A stretch of 64,000 bases of DNA, from the NCBI GenBank assembly GCA_046154125.1, contig JBJXEJ010000115.1:1-64000 (forward strand), written 5' to 3'. The notes beneath the pieces were generated by a model. That model was not told the DNA's origin. It was given only the letters and a program-made list of their open reading frames with translations, and did no database searches. Below, in pieces: positions 40,679 through 49,418 of this stretch (positions are counted from its first letter, which is position 1; every line of letters begins with the position of its first letter). Source of the stretch: PBB1 sp046154125 (GTDB taxonomy: Bacteria; Pseudomonadota; Gammaproteobacteria; Burkholderiales; Burkholderiaceae_C). The translations under genes and the position numbers were made by a program.

Positions 40679-43573
40679 TTACTGGCAGGCTTCGCAATCA
40701 GGGTTGTCGATCGCGCAGTACTTGATGTCGCTTGCCGGCTCAACGCCGGATTGCCAAGCCTGGGCGCTGGCTGCCACGGCGTCCCCACTGGACCCGCTGC
40801 TCACCGCGTTGAGCTGCCCCGTCTTCACTGTCGCCTTCTCGGCGTGCGTGGCTCCGACCGTGCGCAGGTAGTAGGTGGTTTTCAGCCCACGGGTCCAGGC
40901 GAGCTTGTAGGTTTCGTCGAGCTTCTTGCCCGACGCGCCGGCCATGTAGATGTTCAGCGACTGCGCCTGATCGATCCATTTCTGGCGACGCGCAGCTGCC
41001 TCGACCAGCCACTGGGTCTCGATCTCGAATGCAGTGGCGTAGAGCGACTTCAGCTCCTCGGGCACGCGATCGATGCGGCGCAGTGATCCATCGAAGTGCT
41101 TCAGGTCCATGACCATCACGTCGTCCCACAGACCCAGCTTCTTCAGATCACGGACCAGGTACTCGTTGAGCACGGTGAACTCGCCCGACAGATTCGACTT
41201 GACAGACAGATTGCCGAACGACGGCTCGATCGATGCGCTGACACCGACGATGTTGGAGATGGTTGCGGTCGGTGCGATGGCAACGCAGTTGGAATTGCGC
41301 ATGCCATGCTCTGCGATTCGACCGCGCAGCAAACTCCAGTCGAGCGTGGTGCTGCGGTCGACATCGACATAGCCGCCACGCTGCTCCGCGAGCAGGTCGA
41401 GCGAGTCGATTGGCAGTACGCCTTGATCCCAAAGCGAACCTCGATAGCTGGAATAGCGCCCACGCTCGGCAGCGAGTTCGGTCGAAGCCCAGTAAGCGTG
41501 ATAGCAAACCGCTTCCATCGAGCGGTCGGCGAACTCGACCGCGGCGTCCGATGCATACGGCACGCGCAACTCGTGCAACGCGTCCTGAAATCCCATGATC
41601 CCGAGTCCGACGGGCCGATGGCGCAGGTTCGAGTCACGTGCCTTCTTCACCGCGTAGTAGTTGATGTCGATCACGTTGTCGAGCATGCGCATCGCGGTCG
41701 ACACCGTCTTCTTCAGCTTGGCATGGTCGATCTGCTTGCCGCTCGGGCCATCGATCAGGTGATGCGACAGATTCACCGAACCAAGATTGCACACTGCGAT
41801 CTCTGACTCGCTGGTGTTCAGCGTGATCTCGGTGCAGAGGTTGCTCGAGTGCACCACTCCAACGTGCTGCTGAGGTGAGCGAACGTTGCAAGCGTCCTTG
41901 AACGTGATCCAAGGATGCCCGGTCTCGAACAGCATCGACAGCATCTTTCTCCACAGGTCACGCGCCGGCACCTTCTTGTGCAGCTTGATGTCGCCCGCAA
42001 CTGCGCGCGCTTCGTAGCCCGAATAGGCCGCCTCGAAATCCTTGCCGAATTTGTCGTGCAGGTCGGGACAGGTGCTGGGCGAGAACAGTGTCCAGTCGCC
42101 ACCCTCCATCACACGCTTCATGAACAGGTCCGGAATCCAGTTCGCAGTGTTCATGTCGTGCGTGCGGCGGCGGTCATCGCCGGTGTTCTTTCGCAGTTCC
42201 AGGAACTCCTCCAGATCCAGGTGCCAGCTTTCCAGGTAGGCACAGACCGCACCCTTGCGCTTGCCACCCTGGTTGACCGCAACCGCCGTGTCGTTGACGA
42301 CCTTGAGGAACGGCACCACGCCCTGGCTCTTGCCGTTGGTGCCCTTGATGTGGCTGCCGAGTGCTCGCACGTTGGTCCAGTCGTTGCCGAGCCCGCCAGC
42401 AAACTTGGACAGCAGCGCGTTCTCCTTCAGCGCCTCATAGATGCCATCCAGATCGTCAGCCACCGTCGTCAGATAGCAGCTCGACAGCTGTGATCGGCGG
42501 GTGCCCGCGTTGAAGAGGGTCGGCGTCGAGCTCATGAAATCAAAGGTCGACAGCACTTCGTAGAACTCGATGGCGCGTGCTTCGCGGTCGATTTCATTGA
42601 GTGCGAGACCCATCGCGACACGCATGAAGAACGCCTGCGGCAACTCGATGCGTGCCTCGTCGATGTGCAGGAAATAGCGGTCGTAAAGTGTCTGAAGACC
42701 GAGGTAGTCGAACTGCATGTCGCGACCGGCATTCAGCGCAGCACCGAGGCGGGACAGATCGAACTGCAGCAGCTTTTCGTCGAGCAGTTCGGCCTGCACG
42801 CCCTTCTTGATGTAGCCAGGGAAATAGTCCGCATAGCGCGCATGCATGTCGGCTTGCAGCACTTCTTCGCCGAGGATTTCGCGACGGATCGTGTGCAGCA
42901 GCAGGCGTGCGGTGGCGCGGGTATAGCCCGGGTCTTTCTCGATCAGCGTGCGCGCCGCGAGGATCGATGCCTTGTGGACTTCATCGATCGGCACGCCGTC
43001 GTACAGGTTGCGCCGGGTCTCGGCCAGGATCGGCTCGGCACGCACATCGGCGCCCAGCCCTTCGCAGGCCGCCTGCACGATGGCCTGCAGATGGATGGCT
43101 TCCAGCGGCACTCGCCGCCCGCGGTCGAGCACGGTCAGGACCGACTCGCTGACGACGACCGGCTGCGACTGCTTCGCGCGCTCCTGCGAGCGGCGCTCGC
43201 GATACAGCACGTAGGCACGCGCGACTTCGTGGTGGCCACCACGCATCAGCCCGAGCTCGACCTGGTCCTGGATGTCTTCAATATGGAAGGTGCCGCCACC
43301 CGGCCGCGAACGCAGCAACGCGCGCACCACCGACTCGGTCAGCCCATCGACCGTCTCGCGCACGCTCGCCGAAGCTGCACCTTGCGTGCCGTGCACCGCG
43401 AGGAAGGCCTTCATCAGGGCCACCGCGATCTTGTTCGGCTCGAATGGCACCACCGCGCCGTTGCGCCGGATGATGTGGAAGGCATCGAAGGCCGACGCGG
43501 GTGCAGTGGCCGCGGTATCCGAGCGATCGGCCACGTAGGGATAAGCGCCAGGGGTGGTTTGGAGTGTTTGCAT
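40679..43573 (-). CDS. nrdA: Ribonucleoside-diphosphate reductase, large (catalytic) subunit, class Ia
   Basis: NrdA reduces ribonucleoside diphosphates to deoxy forms. The 964-residue protein is longer than E. coli NrdA (about 760). It has an N-terminal ATP-cone (about 32-125, HIIRRNGAVVPFEPNKIAVA) and a second ATP-cone-like stretch (about 144-235), then the catalytic barrel with FNAGTRRSQLSSCYL, and a C-terminal redox cysteine pair in NPDCEACQ. The start is ATG 43571-43573. It is preceded by a NrdR-box pair and promoter and followed by nrdB. Confidence 0.95.
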   Translation of the reverse strand: MQTLQTTPGAYPYVADRSDTAATAPASAFDAFHIIRRNGAVVPFEPNKIAVALMKAFLAVHGTQGAASASVRETVDGLTESVVRALLRSRPGGGTFHIEDIQDQVELGLMRGGHHEVARAYVLYRERRSQERAKQSQPVVVSESVLTVLDRGRRVPLEAIHLQAIVQAACEGLGADVRAEPILAETRRNLYDGVPIDEVHKASILAARTLIEKDPGYTRATARLLLHTIRREILGEEVLQADMHARYADYFPGYIKKGVQAELLDEKLLQFDLSRLGAALNAGRDMQFDYLGLQTLYDRYFLHIDEARIELPQAFFMRVAMGLALNEIDREARAIEFYEVLSTFDFMSSTPTLFNAGTRRSQLSSCYLTTVADDLDGIYEALKENALLSKFAGGLGNDWTNVRALGSHIKGTNGKSQGVVPFLKVVNDTAVAVNQGGKRKGAVCAYLESWHLDLEEFLELRKNTGDDRRRTHDMNTANWIPDLFMKRVMEGGDWTLFSPSTCPDLHDKFGKDFEAAYSGYEARAVAGDIKLHKKVPARDLWRKMLSMLFETGHPWITFKDACNVRSPQQHVGVVHSSNLCTEITLNTSESEIAVCNLGSVNLSHHLIDGPSGKQIDHAKLKKTVSTAMRMLDNVIDINYYAVKKARDSNLRHRPVGLGIMGFQDALHELRVPYASDAAVEFADRSMEAVCYHAYWASTELAAERGRYSSYRGSLWDQGVLPIDSLDLLAEQRGGYVDVDRSTTLDWSLLRGRIAEHGMRNSNCVAIAPTATISNIVGVSASIEPSFGNLSVKSNLSGEFTVLNEYLVRDLKKLGLWDDVMVMDLKHFDGSLRRIDRVPEELKSLYATAFEIETQWLVEAAARRQKWIDQAQSLNIYMAGASGKKLDETYKLAWTRGLKTTYYLRTVGATHAEKATVKTGQLNAVSSGSSGDAVAASAQAWQSGVEPASDIKYCAIDNPDCEACQ

Positions 43574-43779
43574 GAATGGCCTTTGATTTGGAGAGGGGTC
43601 GGAGACCGCACTGCTCGGGTGATGTCGAAGCCGGCGTTGAGGGCCGCCGGCTGGCCCGACAAAGCTCAGTTCAACAGCGTGATTCCGCCCACTCGGAGCC
43701 GGTCGTTCGCGTGCTGGCGACCAGCGACGCCGCCGCCCTTGATCGCAATGAGGCCGCTGAAGAGGCTTTGTGCATCGAC

Positions 43780-43826
43780 ACACTATATCTGGGGTCCAAA
43801 GCGCCTTCAAGCACTACCGCTAGTGT
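43780..43826. promoter_or_regulatory. Pair of NrdR boxes over the nrdA promoter
   Basis: Box 1 (43780-43795, ACACTATATCTGGGGT) and box 2 (43811-43826, GCACTACCGCTAGTGT) match the published NrdR box consensus ACACTATATATAGTGT at 13 and 11 of 16 positions. Their centres are 31 bases apart, about three helical turns, as in known NrdR operators. Box 1 overlaps the -10 and box 2 abuts the -35, so repression by NrdR is expected. Confidence 0.7.
43782..43810 (-). promoter_or_regulatory. Promoter of nrdA
   Basis: On the minus strand TTGAAG (43805-43810) and TATAGT (43782-43787) are spaced by 17 bases, a near-consensus sigma-70 promoter. Start of transcription would be near 43775, leaving a leader of about 200 bases. 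The -10 lies inside NrdR box 1. Confidence 0.65.
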
Positions 43827-44067
43827 GTTCGCAAGAAAGTGGTCCCGGGCAAGATCAAACCGCAGGCGCCTGATGACACACCTTGCTCAGGGCCGCGTTT
43901 CGGCCGGTATTGCGCCTGACCGCCTGAGCGTTGCGCTTCGCTGCGCAAAGCCGCCAATTCATTGGCCTGCGACGCGAACTCTCACGGCAGTGCGCGCCGA
44001 TGCTCGCGTCCGGTTCGACCGCAGCGAACAACCGGAGAACCATCCGGTCCGGACAGTGCCAGTCTTC

Positions 44068-44673
44068 TCACAGGGCGGCGATCACATCCTCGGGAAAACA
44101 CTGTGCGGGCCAGCCCAGTGCAAGGACGATTCGAGCCCAATCGAATCCAGCACCTGGATCGATCTTCCGCCCAGCTGACACTTGTTCGTGTCCGGCCACG
44201 TCGATACAGCCACCGGGCCCGGCGAGTGACGTCAGCAACTCGCACAGCGTGGCGTACTGCGCCGCCTCGAAGCCCTCGCCTTCGAGTCCTTCGAGTTCGA
44301 TGCCGACCGAAAAATCGTTGCAGTTCGATCGACCGCGCCAGACCGACGCACCGGCATGCCAAGCCCGCTCCAGGCACGAGACGAATTGAACGCACGCACC
44401 ATCGCGACGGATGAAGAAATGCGCCGACACCCGCAGGCCGCGCAGGTGGTCGAAATACGGGTGCGCAGACACATCGAGCTGATTCAGGAAGAACTGCTCG
44501 ACCTGCGCACCACCGTAGACGCCCGGCGGCAGGCTGATCGAATGCACCACGGCAAGAGTCGGCACGGTGCCGATCGGTCGCGGCCCGAAATGGGGCGAAG
44601 GGCAGTGCCGCGCCCGAGCCCACCAGCCTCGCTGCCAGTCGCCGTGAGCTTCAGCCGTTTCCGCGCTCTGCAT
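44068..44673 (-). CDS. ampD: 1,6-anhydro-N-acetylmuramyl-L-alanine amidase AmpD
   Basis: AmpD removes peptide from anhydro-muropeptides in cytoplasmic cell-wall recycling; its loss induces AmpC in many species. The 201-residue protein has the zinc ligands His44 (VVHSISLPPG), His162 (VAGHEQVSAGRKIDPG) and Asp172, and the NDFSVGIELEG segment. The residue after the first His is Ser where E. coli has Asn. ATG 44673 is preferred; an upstream GTG at 44691 is also possible. Either way it overlaps the end of pilR by 20 or more bases. Confidence 0.93.
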   Translation of the reverse strand: MQSAETAEAHGDWQRGWWARARHCPSPHFGPRPIGTVPTLAVVHSISLPPGVYGGAQVEQFFLNQLDVSAHPYFDHLRGLRVSAHFFIRRDGACVQFVSCLERAWHAGASVWRGRSNCNDFSVGIELEGLEGEGFEAAQYATLCELLTSLAGPGGCIDVAGHEQVSAGRKIDPGAGFDWARIVLALGWPAQCFPEDVIAAL

Positions 44674-46291
44674 CAAGGTGCGGGTCGCCACCGCCCATCA
44701 CATTCAGCCGGGCCATGCGGTACCGCATCTGTCGCAGGGACAGTCCGAGGCTGGCCCCTGCCGCCGTGCGATTGAAACGATGCTGTTCGAGGGCGCGCAG
44801 CAACATGTCGCGCTCGATTTCATCGAGGTATGCCGCCAGATCGCTGGGCAGATTCGAGGTCGAGGCAGGCGTCTGCAGTGCACCCTGCGCGGCGTCGACA
44901 CGCGCCGCGGCACTGAGCATCGAATTCACGGCGTCCGACGAACCGGTGCCGTGTTCCGGGTCGCTGGACAGAACGTCGCCCTGCGGATCGTTCGGCAGCC
45001 CCAGGTCGACGACATCGATCATCTCGCCGCCCGAAAGCGCCACGGCGCGATGCAGCAGGTTCTCGAGTTCACGAACGTTGCCCGGGAAAGGATGGGCCGC
45101 GAGATGCAGCAGTGCCGCGTGGGTCAGCCGCGGGGCGGGCCAGACACCGGCATCGCGCGAGATGCGTTCGAGCACCCGCTCGCCGATGCTGGCCAGGTCT
45201 TCCAGACGCTCACGCAGCGGAGGCACGCGGATCTGGATCACGTTGAGCCGATAGTAAAGATCCTGCCGAAAGCGGCCGGCCTGCACCTCCGCGCCGAGGT
45301 CCTTGTGCGTGGCACTGAGCAGGCGGACATTCACCGGCAGTTCGGTGACCGCACCAACCGGCCGCACCGAACGCTCCTGGACCGCGCGCAGCAACTTGGA
45401 CTGCATCGACAGCGGAAGGTCACCGATCTCGTCGAGGAACAACGTGCCCCCGTCGGCCGCCTGGAAGAAGCCCTCGCGGTCCTCGTTGGCACCGGTGAAT
45501 GCCCCTCGGCGGTACCCGAAGAACTCGGCTTCGAGCAGGTGCTCGGGAATGGCACTGCAGTTGACCGGGATGAAGGGCTGCGCGCTGCGCGGGCTGACCT
45601 CGTGGATCGCGCGGGCGACCAGTTCCTTGCCGGTGCCGGACTCGCCGTTGACGAGCACCGGCGCCATGCTGCGCGCGACCTTGTCGACCAGCGCGCGCAC
45701 CTGCTTCATCGCAAGCGACTGCCCGGCCATGCGGTCGAGCGCAACGCTGGGCGATGCTGTCGTCGGAGGTGCAGGGCGAACGGCGATTGGTGCCTGCCGG
45801 GTCGCAACAGTCGCAGGTTCGACCCGAGCCGCCCCATCGTCTGCAGCCAGCGCGCCAGGCTGCAGTGACCGCTCGGTCGGCAGGCTGGACGGCAGCGTGC
45901 TGGGCGCGGTCGAAGGCCCCCGTCCGAGCGCCGATGCAACAACGGCTCGAAACTGCTTCAGGTCGACGGGCTTGGTCAGGTAATCGTAGGCGCCGGCCTT
46001 CAACGCCTCCACCGCGTTCTCGGCCGAACCGTAGGCCGTGATGACGATCGCCTTCTCTCGCCGGGCATTGCTTTCGAGATAGCTCAGCAAGTCGAGGCCG
46101 GAGCCGTCGGGCAGGCGCATGTCGGTGATGACCGCGCTGTAGACGCGGTCCTGCAGGTGCAGCCGCGCTTCCTCGACGCTGCCGGCGGTTTCGATGTCGT
46201 AACCCTCGCGAAGCAGGGTCAGCTCGTACAGCGTGCGCAGGTCGGGTTCGTCATCGACGACCAGCAAGCTGAAATAGGCGGGGGAAGACAT
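44651..46291 (-). CDS. pilR: Sigma-54-dependent response regulator PilR (NtrC type)
   Basis: PilR activates sigma-54 promoters, classically pilA of type IV pili. The 546-residue protein has a receiver domain (phosphoacceptor Asp57 in ITDMRLPDGSG), an AAA+ domain with Walker A GESGTGKE and the GAFTGA loop (in FFGYRRGAFTGA), and a C-terminal Fis-type helix-turn-helix (NRTAAGASLGLSLRQMRYRM). The start ATG 46289-46291 is 29 bases after pilS. No pilus genes are in this window. It is translationally close to ampD. Confidence 0.93.
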   Translation of the reverse strand: MSSPAYFSLLVVDDEPDLRTLYELTLLREGYDIETAGSVEEARLHLQDRVYSAVITDMRLPDGSGLDLLSYLESNARREKAIVITAYGSAENAVEALKAGAYDYLTKPVDLKQFRAVVASALGRGPSTAPSTLPSSLPTERSLQPGALAADDGAARVEPATVATRQAPIAVRPAPPTTASPSVALDRMAGQSLAMKQVRALVDKVARSMAPVLVNGESGTGKELVARAIHEVSPRSAQPFIPVNCSAIPEHLLEAEFFGYRRGAFTGANEDREGFFQAADGGTLFLDEIGDLPLSMQSKLLRAVQERSVRPVGAVTELPVNVRLLSATHKDLGAEVQAGRFRQDLYYRLNVIQIRVPPLRERLEDLASIGERVLERISRDAGVWPAPRLTHAALLHLAAHPFPGNVRELENLLHRAVALSGGEMIDVVDLGLPNDPQGDVLSSDPEHGTGSSDAVNSMLSAAARVDAAQGALQTPASTSNLPSDLAAYLDEIERDMLLRALEQHRFNRTAAGASLGLSLRQMRYRMARLNVMGGGDPHLDAERGNG

Positions 46292-46320
46292 GGCGAAGAC
46301 TCGTTCAGTGCTTCCGTGCA

Positions 46321-48198
46321 TCACACCGGAAGCTGCAGCCGCGCCTCAGCGGTGACCCCGTCCCGACGACGCATGTTGACGAAGAAATCATTGCGGTTCG
46401 GCTCGGCGGCCGGTCGCGTCCGGTAATCGATGCTGGCTCCGTACTGCTCGCAGAGCTGCCGACAAATATACAGGCCCAACCCGGTACCTCGACTGCGCGT
46501 CGAGAAGAACGGCTCGAACAGGTAGCGCTCGACTTCGCTGGGTATGGTGGGGCCGTCGCTGGAGACGCTCAGTTGCGCGGTGGCCTCATCGAGCGTCATG
46601 AGACGAACGTGCACCGATCCAGGCTGATCTGTGGCGTGGCGACGCGCGTTGTCGAGCAGGTTGATCAGCACGCGTCGCAGATGCTCGACGTCAAAGACCA
46701 CGCCCAGCGGATCGACAGGCAGCTCGACCTTGAGAACGCTGCTTTCGCCCAATCCGAGCGAGGCTGCCTGCGCCCAGTCGCTGCAAGCGGCGGCCACCTC
46801 GGCGCTGGCATCGATCACGGCCGCCTCGGCGAGCGTACCCGGGGCCACCTCCATGACATCGTCGACGATGCGTTTGAGTCGCTTGACGTTCTCGGCGACC
46901 ATCCGCGTGAGCTGCTGCTGGCCGGGCGTCACCGCGTCTTCCGACAGCAGCGCGTTGGCCTGAGCGATGGCTGCCAGCGGATTGCGGATCTCGTGAGCGA
47001 TGCCTGCCGACACCCGCCCCATCGCCGCGAGTTTTTCCTGACGCATCCGGGCCTGCATGCTGCGCACGTCTTCGAGCAGCAGCACGCACAACTCCTCCGC
47101 CGACGGCTCGTCGGCGCGGCGCGTGAAGCGGATGCGCACACGCAAGGTTCGCGTCGTGGCCGGCTCGAAATGCAGCACCACGTCGCGGCCGGCCTCGGGC
47201 CAGACCGCCTCGTGAAAGCCGCGCTCCACCGTCTTCACGAGCTGGTCCCAGGCGACGACGCCGCGCAACTGAAACGGCGCCGGGCGGCCGAGGCCGCGCC
47301 GCACCAGCAAACGCCGGGCAGCCGGATTGGCGGCACGAACGCGGCCGGTGCGATCGACCACCAGCACGCCGTCCTGCATTTCCTCGATCACCAGGCGGTT
47401 GAGCTGAGCCTGCTGTCGCGCCAGCTCCATGCTGTCCTTGGCGGTCAGTTCTTCTCGCGCCAGCCGGCTCGCCAACTCTCCAGCCAGCACGGTGATGACG
47501 AACAGGCCGCTGCCAGCAAGCCCGGCCTGCGTCATCAGTGAAGCCGCGTCACCACCAGACATGACGGCAAGCCAGGCGTTGCCCAGCAACAGCAGAGCCA
47601 CTGCTGCCGCGGTCGCCAGCGCCTGGACGCGCCGCGTCAGCACGCCTGCCATCAGCACCGGCAGCACCAGCAGCGCCGCAAAATTGAGACTGTTGGCCTT
47701 CGACAGCATGTGCAGCGCGGTGAAGCAGACGATGTCGGCTCCGATGCCTGCCACCCATTGGAGTCGAGTGAGGCGAGGCACCGTGGCATGTTCGTCGTCG
47801 CCCCCCGAAGCGGGCGTCAGCCACATGCCTACTGACAGTGCTGCATAGGCGAGGCTGACCCACATCACGCCGCGGCCCGGCTGCGCACCAAAGAATCCGC
47901 CCGCCGCCATGGTGGCGACCAGCGCGACGCCGAGCGCCGCGCGGGCGCTCAGGAACGCACGGTAGATACGGTCGAAGGCAGACTGCCCGGCGGGTATGGT
48001 CAGGTCACCGTCTCGCGGCAGAAAGCGCGAATCGAGATCGAGTGCAGCGCCCGGTTCCTCGAGGCGGCTGTCATCGTCGGTCTGCGAGTCCGCCTCGCCA
48101 AGGAACGCGCCAAACCACGATTCGCCGGAGCGCGTTCCGCGCGGGCGTTTGCGGCGGTCCGCCCTGCGGCGGTCAGTCGGGGTGGTCGACGTATCCAT
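46321..48198 (-). CDS. pilS: Sensor histidine kinase PilS
   Basis: The 625-residue protein has a charged N-terminal extension (about 1-75), a membrane part of about six helices (80-245), a PAS-like domain (265-375), a dimerisation domain with the phospho-acceptor His402 (GIAHEIRNPLAA), and a catalytic domain with NLLDNARRHA and the GTGLGLYICRQL G box. It lies in the order expected for PilS-PilR. ATG 48198 overlaps the stop of the PP0621-like gene in TGATG. Confidence 0.92.
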   Translation of the reverse strand: MDTSTTPTDRRRADRRKRPRGTRSGESWFGAFLGEADSQTDDDSRLEEPGAALDLDSRFLPRDGDLTIPAGQSAFDRIYRAFLSARAALGVALVATMAAGGFFGAQPGRGVMWVSLAYAALSVGMWLTPASGGDDEHATVPRLTRLQWVAGIGADIVCFTALHMLSKANSLNFAALLVLPVLMAGVLTRRVQALATAAAVALLLLGNAWLAVMSGGDAASLMTQAGLAGSGLFVITVLAGELASRLAREELTAKDSMELARQQAQLNRLVIEEMQDGVLVVDRTGRVRAANPAARRLLVRRGLGRPAPFQLRGVVAWDQLVKTVERGFHEAVWPEAGRDVVLHFEPATTRTLRVRIRFTRRADEPSAEELCVLLLEDVRSMQARMRQEKLAAMGRVSAGIAHEIRNPLAAIAQANALLSEDAVTPGQQQLTRMVAENVKRLKRIVDDVMEVAPGTLAEAAVIDASAEVAAACSDWAQAASLGLGESSVLKVELPVDPLGVVFDVEHLRRVLINLLDNARRHATDQPGSVHVRLMTLDEATAQLSVSSDGPTIPSEVERYLFEPFFSTRSRGTGLGLYICRQLCEQYGASIDYRTRPAAEPNRNDFFVNMRRRDGVTAEARLQLPV

Positions 48199-48461
48199 CA
48201 ACGCGGCGGCTTGCTCTTCTCGTGGGCGACGCGGTGCGCCTGTCCGCAGAACCAGCCAGCCGATGCACCAACAGCTTCACTTTGCGGCAGATGGACTCCG
48301 CAGTGGGCACAGGCGACCATCTCCTCGTGACCGGATGGATGCGCCGGCGCCCCATCGGTCGAATCGGGTGGTGGATCGGGCCTGGGTGGCAGACTGCGCC
48401 GCCCGCCACGAACCAGCCACACCACCAAGAGGAACAGCCCCAGAAGCAGAAAGAATTTCAT
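48198..48461 (-). CDS. PP0621-like small protein with membrane anchor and zinc-binding-like motif
   Basis: The 87-residue protein has one N-terminal hydrophobic helix (3-17), a Pro-rich hinge and a C-terminal cluster Cys51, Cys54, Cys72, His76 (MVACAHCGVHLP and WFCGQAH), which may bind zinc. This pattern is shared by small conserved proteins next to pilS or ccsA in betaproteobacteria (PP0621 family), of unknown function. Its stop overlaps the pilS start. Confidence 0.75.
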   Translation of the reverse strand: MKFFLLLGLFLLVVWLVRGGRRSLPPRPDPPPDSTDGAPAHPSGHEEMVACAHCGVHLPQSEAVGASAGWFCGQAHRVAHEKSKPPR

Positions 48462-48501
48462 GACGGAGTGCGCCCCCAGCAGATCCCCGGACCGGCTTCG
48501 A

Positions 48502-49341
48502 TCACACGCCCAGCGGCCGGTTCAACAGAACCTCCATCACGAAGCGTGAACCCACATAGGCCAGCAGCAACAGGACGGCGCCGGTGTAGACCCAGCGGGT
48601 GGCCTGCCGCCCCCGCCAGCCGAAGCGGCGCCGCCCTGTCAGCAGGCCGGCGTACACCAGCCAGCCGAGGATCGAAAACACGACCTTGTGATCCCAGCGC
48701 CAGGGATGGGCAAACAGCCAGCCGAGAAAGATCGCCATCGACAGCACCACGAACCCGGCCGAAACGAAGCGGAAGGTGAGGCGCTCCAGCCGCATCACGG
48801 GCAGACCCATCGGAGGCGAGGCGCCGCCAGATCCGTCAGCCGCCTGACGGGCCGGCTGCAGGTTCAGACGCATCTGCCGGTCGGCACGATTGAGCATCGT
48901 GGCGTGCAGCACGGCCGCACCGAACAAGCCGTAAGACGCGATGCCGAGCACCCAGTGAATCGGTGCCCAGCGCGACGCGGCTTGCGGACGGAACTCTCCC
49001 GGAAACATCAGCGCCAGAAACACCGCAATGGCGCCCAGCACTGCGAGCGTGCGCCGAACTCCGTTGATCGGCAGGAACCGGCTCTCGGCCACGTACACGC
49101 CGATCACGAGCCACAACGTGACCGAAAGAGCCGGAGCGAAGCCGAAGCGTGCGCCCTGGATATCCGTACCGATGCCGGAGGTGTCGATGCCGATCGCCAC
49201 CGCATGCAGCAACCAGCCGGCCAGCAGATACCAGCGCAAACCACCGGGCGCCCGTTCGGGCACCAGTGCAGCGGTCGCATAGGCGAGCAATGCCAGCAAG
49301 CTGACAGTGGTCAACAGGGCCGGGAACGCGACCCCATTCAC
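48502..49341 (-). CDS. CcsA/YpjD-like inner membrane protein (cytochrome c assembly family)
   Basis: The 279-residue protein has about eight hydrophobic helices, a WAPIHWVLGIASYGLFGAAVLHA segment and a WRWDHKVVFSILGWLVYAGLL segment. These carry the histidines and tryptophan-rich motif of the CcsA/CcmF/YpjD family, which handles haem for cytochrome c assembly. Its exact role is not clear for copies beside ffh. It is divergent from ffh (77-base gap). Confidence 0.85.
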   Translation of the reverse strand: MNGVAFPALLTTVSLLALLAYATAALVPERAPGGLRWYLLAGWLLHAVAIGIDTSGIGTDIQGARFGFAPALSVTLWLVIGVYVAESRFLPINGVRRTLAVLGAIAVFLALMFPGEFRPQAASRWAPIHWVLGIASYGLFGAAVLHATMLNRADRQMRLNLQPARQAADGSGGASPPMGLPVMRLERLTFRFVSAGFVVLSMAIFLGWLFAHPWRWDHKVVFSILGWLVYAGLLTGRRRFGWRGRQATRWVYTGAVLLLLAYVGSRFVMEVLLNRPLGV

Positions 49342-49418
49342 CGCAACCCCTCAGAAGATAGACTCATCGCCAAAGTGTACTTTCGCAACACGCCGCTCAC
49401 GGCACTACAGACCTCCGC

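Larger units (their letters stand above)
43574..44067. other. Intergenic stretch of 494 bases between nrdA and ampD
   Basis: No convincing gene lies here. It holds the nrdA leader (about 200 bases), the nrdA promoter and NrdR boxes (43780-43826), and about 240 bases downstream of ampD in which only a small stem (TTGCGC at 43931-43936 with GCGCAA at 43943-43948) stands out. Short frames such as the one at 43855-44043 look like composition-driven shadows. Confidence 0.7.

Noticed and set aside
43855..44043. 62-codon minus-strand frame between ampD and nrdA
   Set aside because: Low coding quality, no ribosome site, Arg/Ala-rich shadow-like composition.
46321..49341. A type IV pilus gene cluster around pilSR
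   Set aside because: Only the two regulators are present; no pilA, pilB, pilC, pilD or other pilus gene is in this window.
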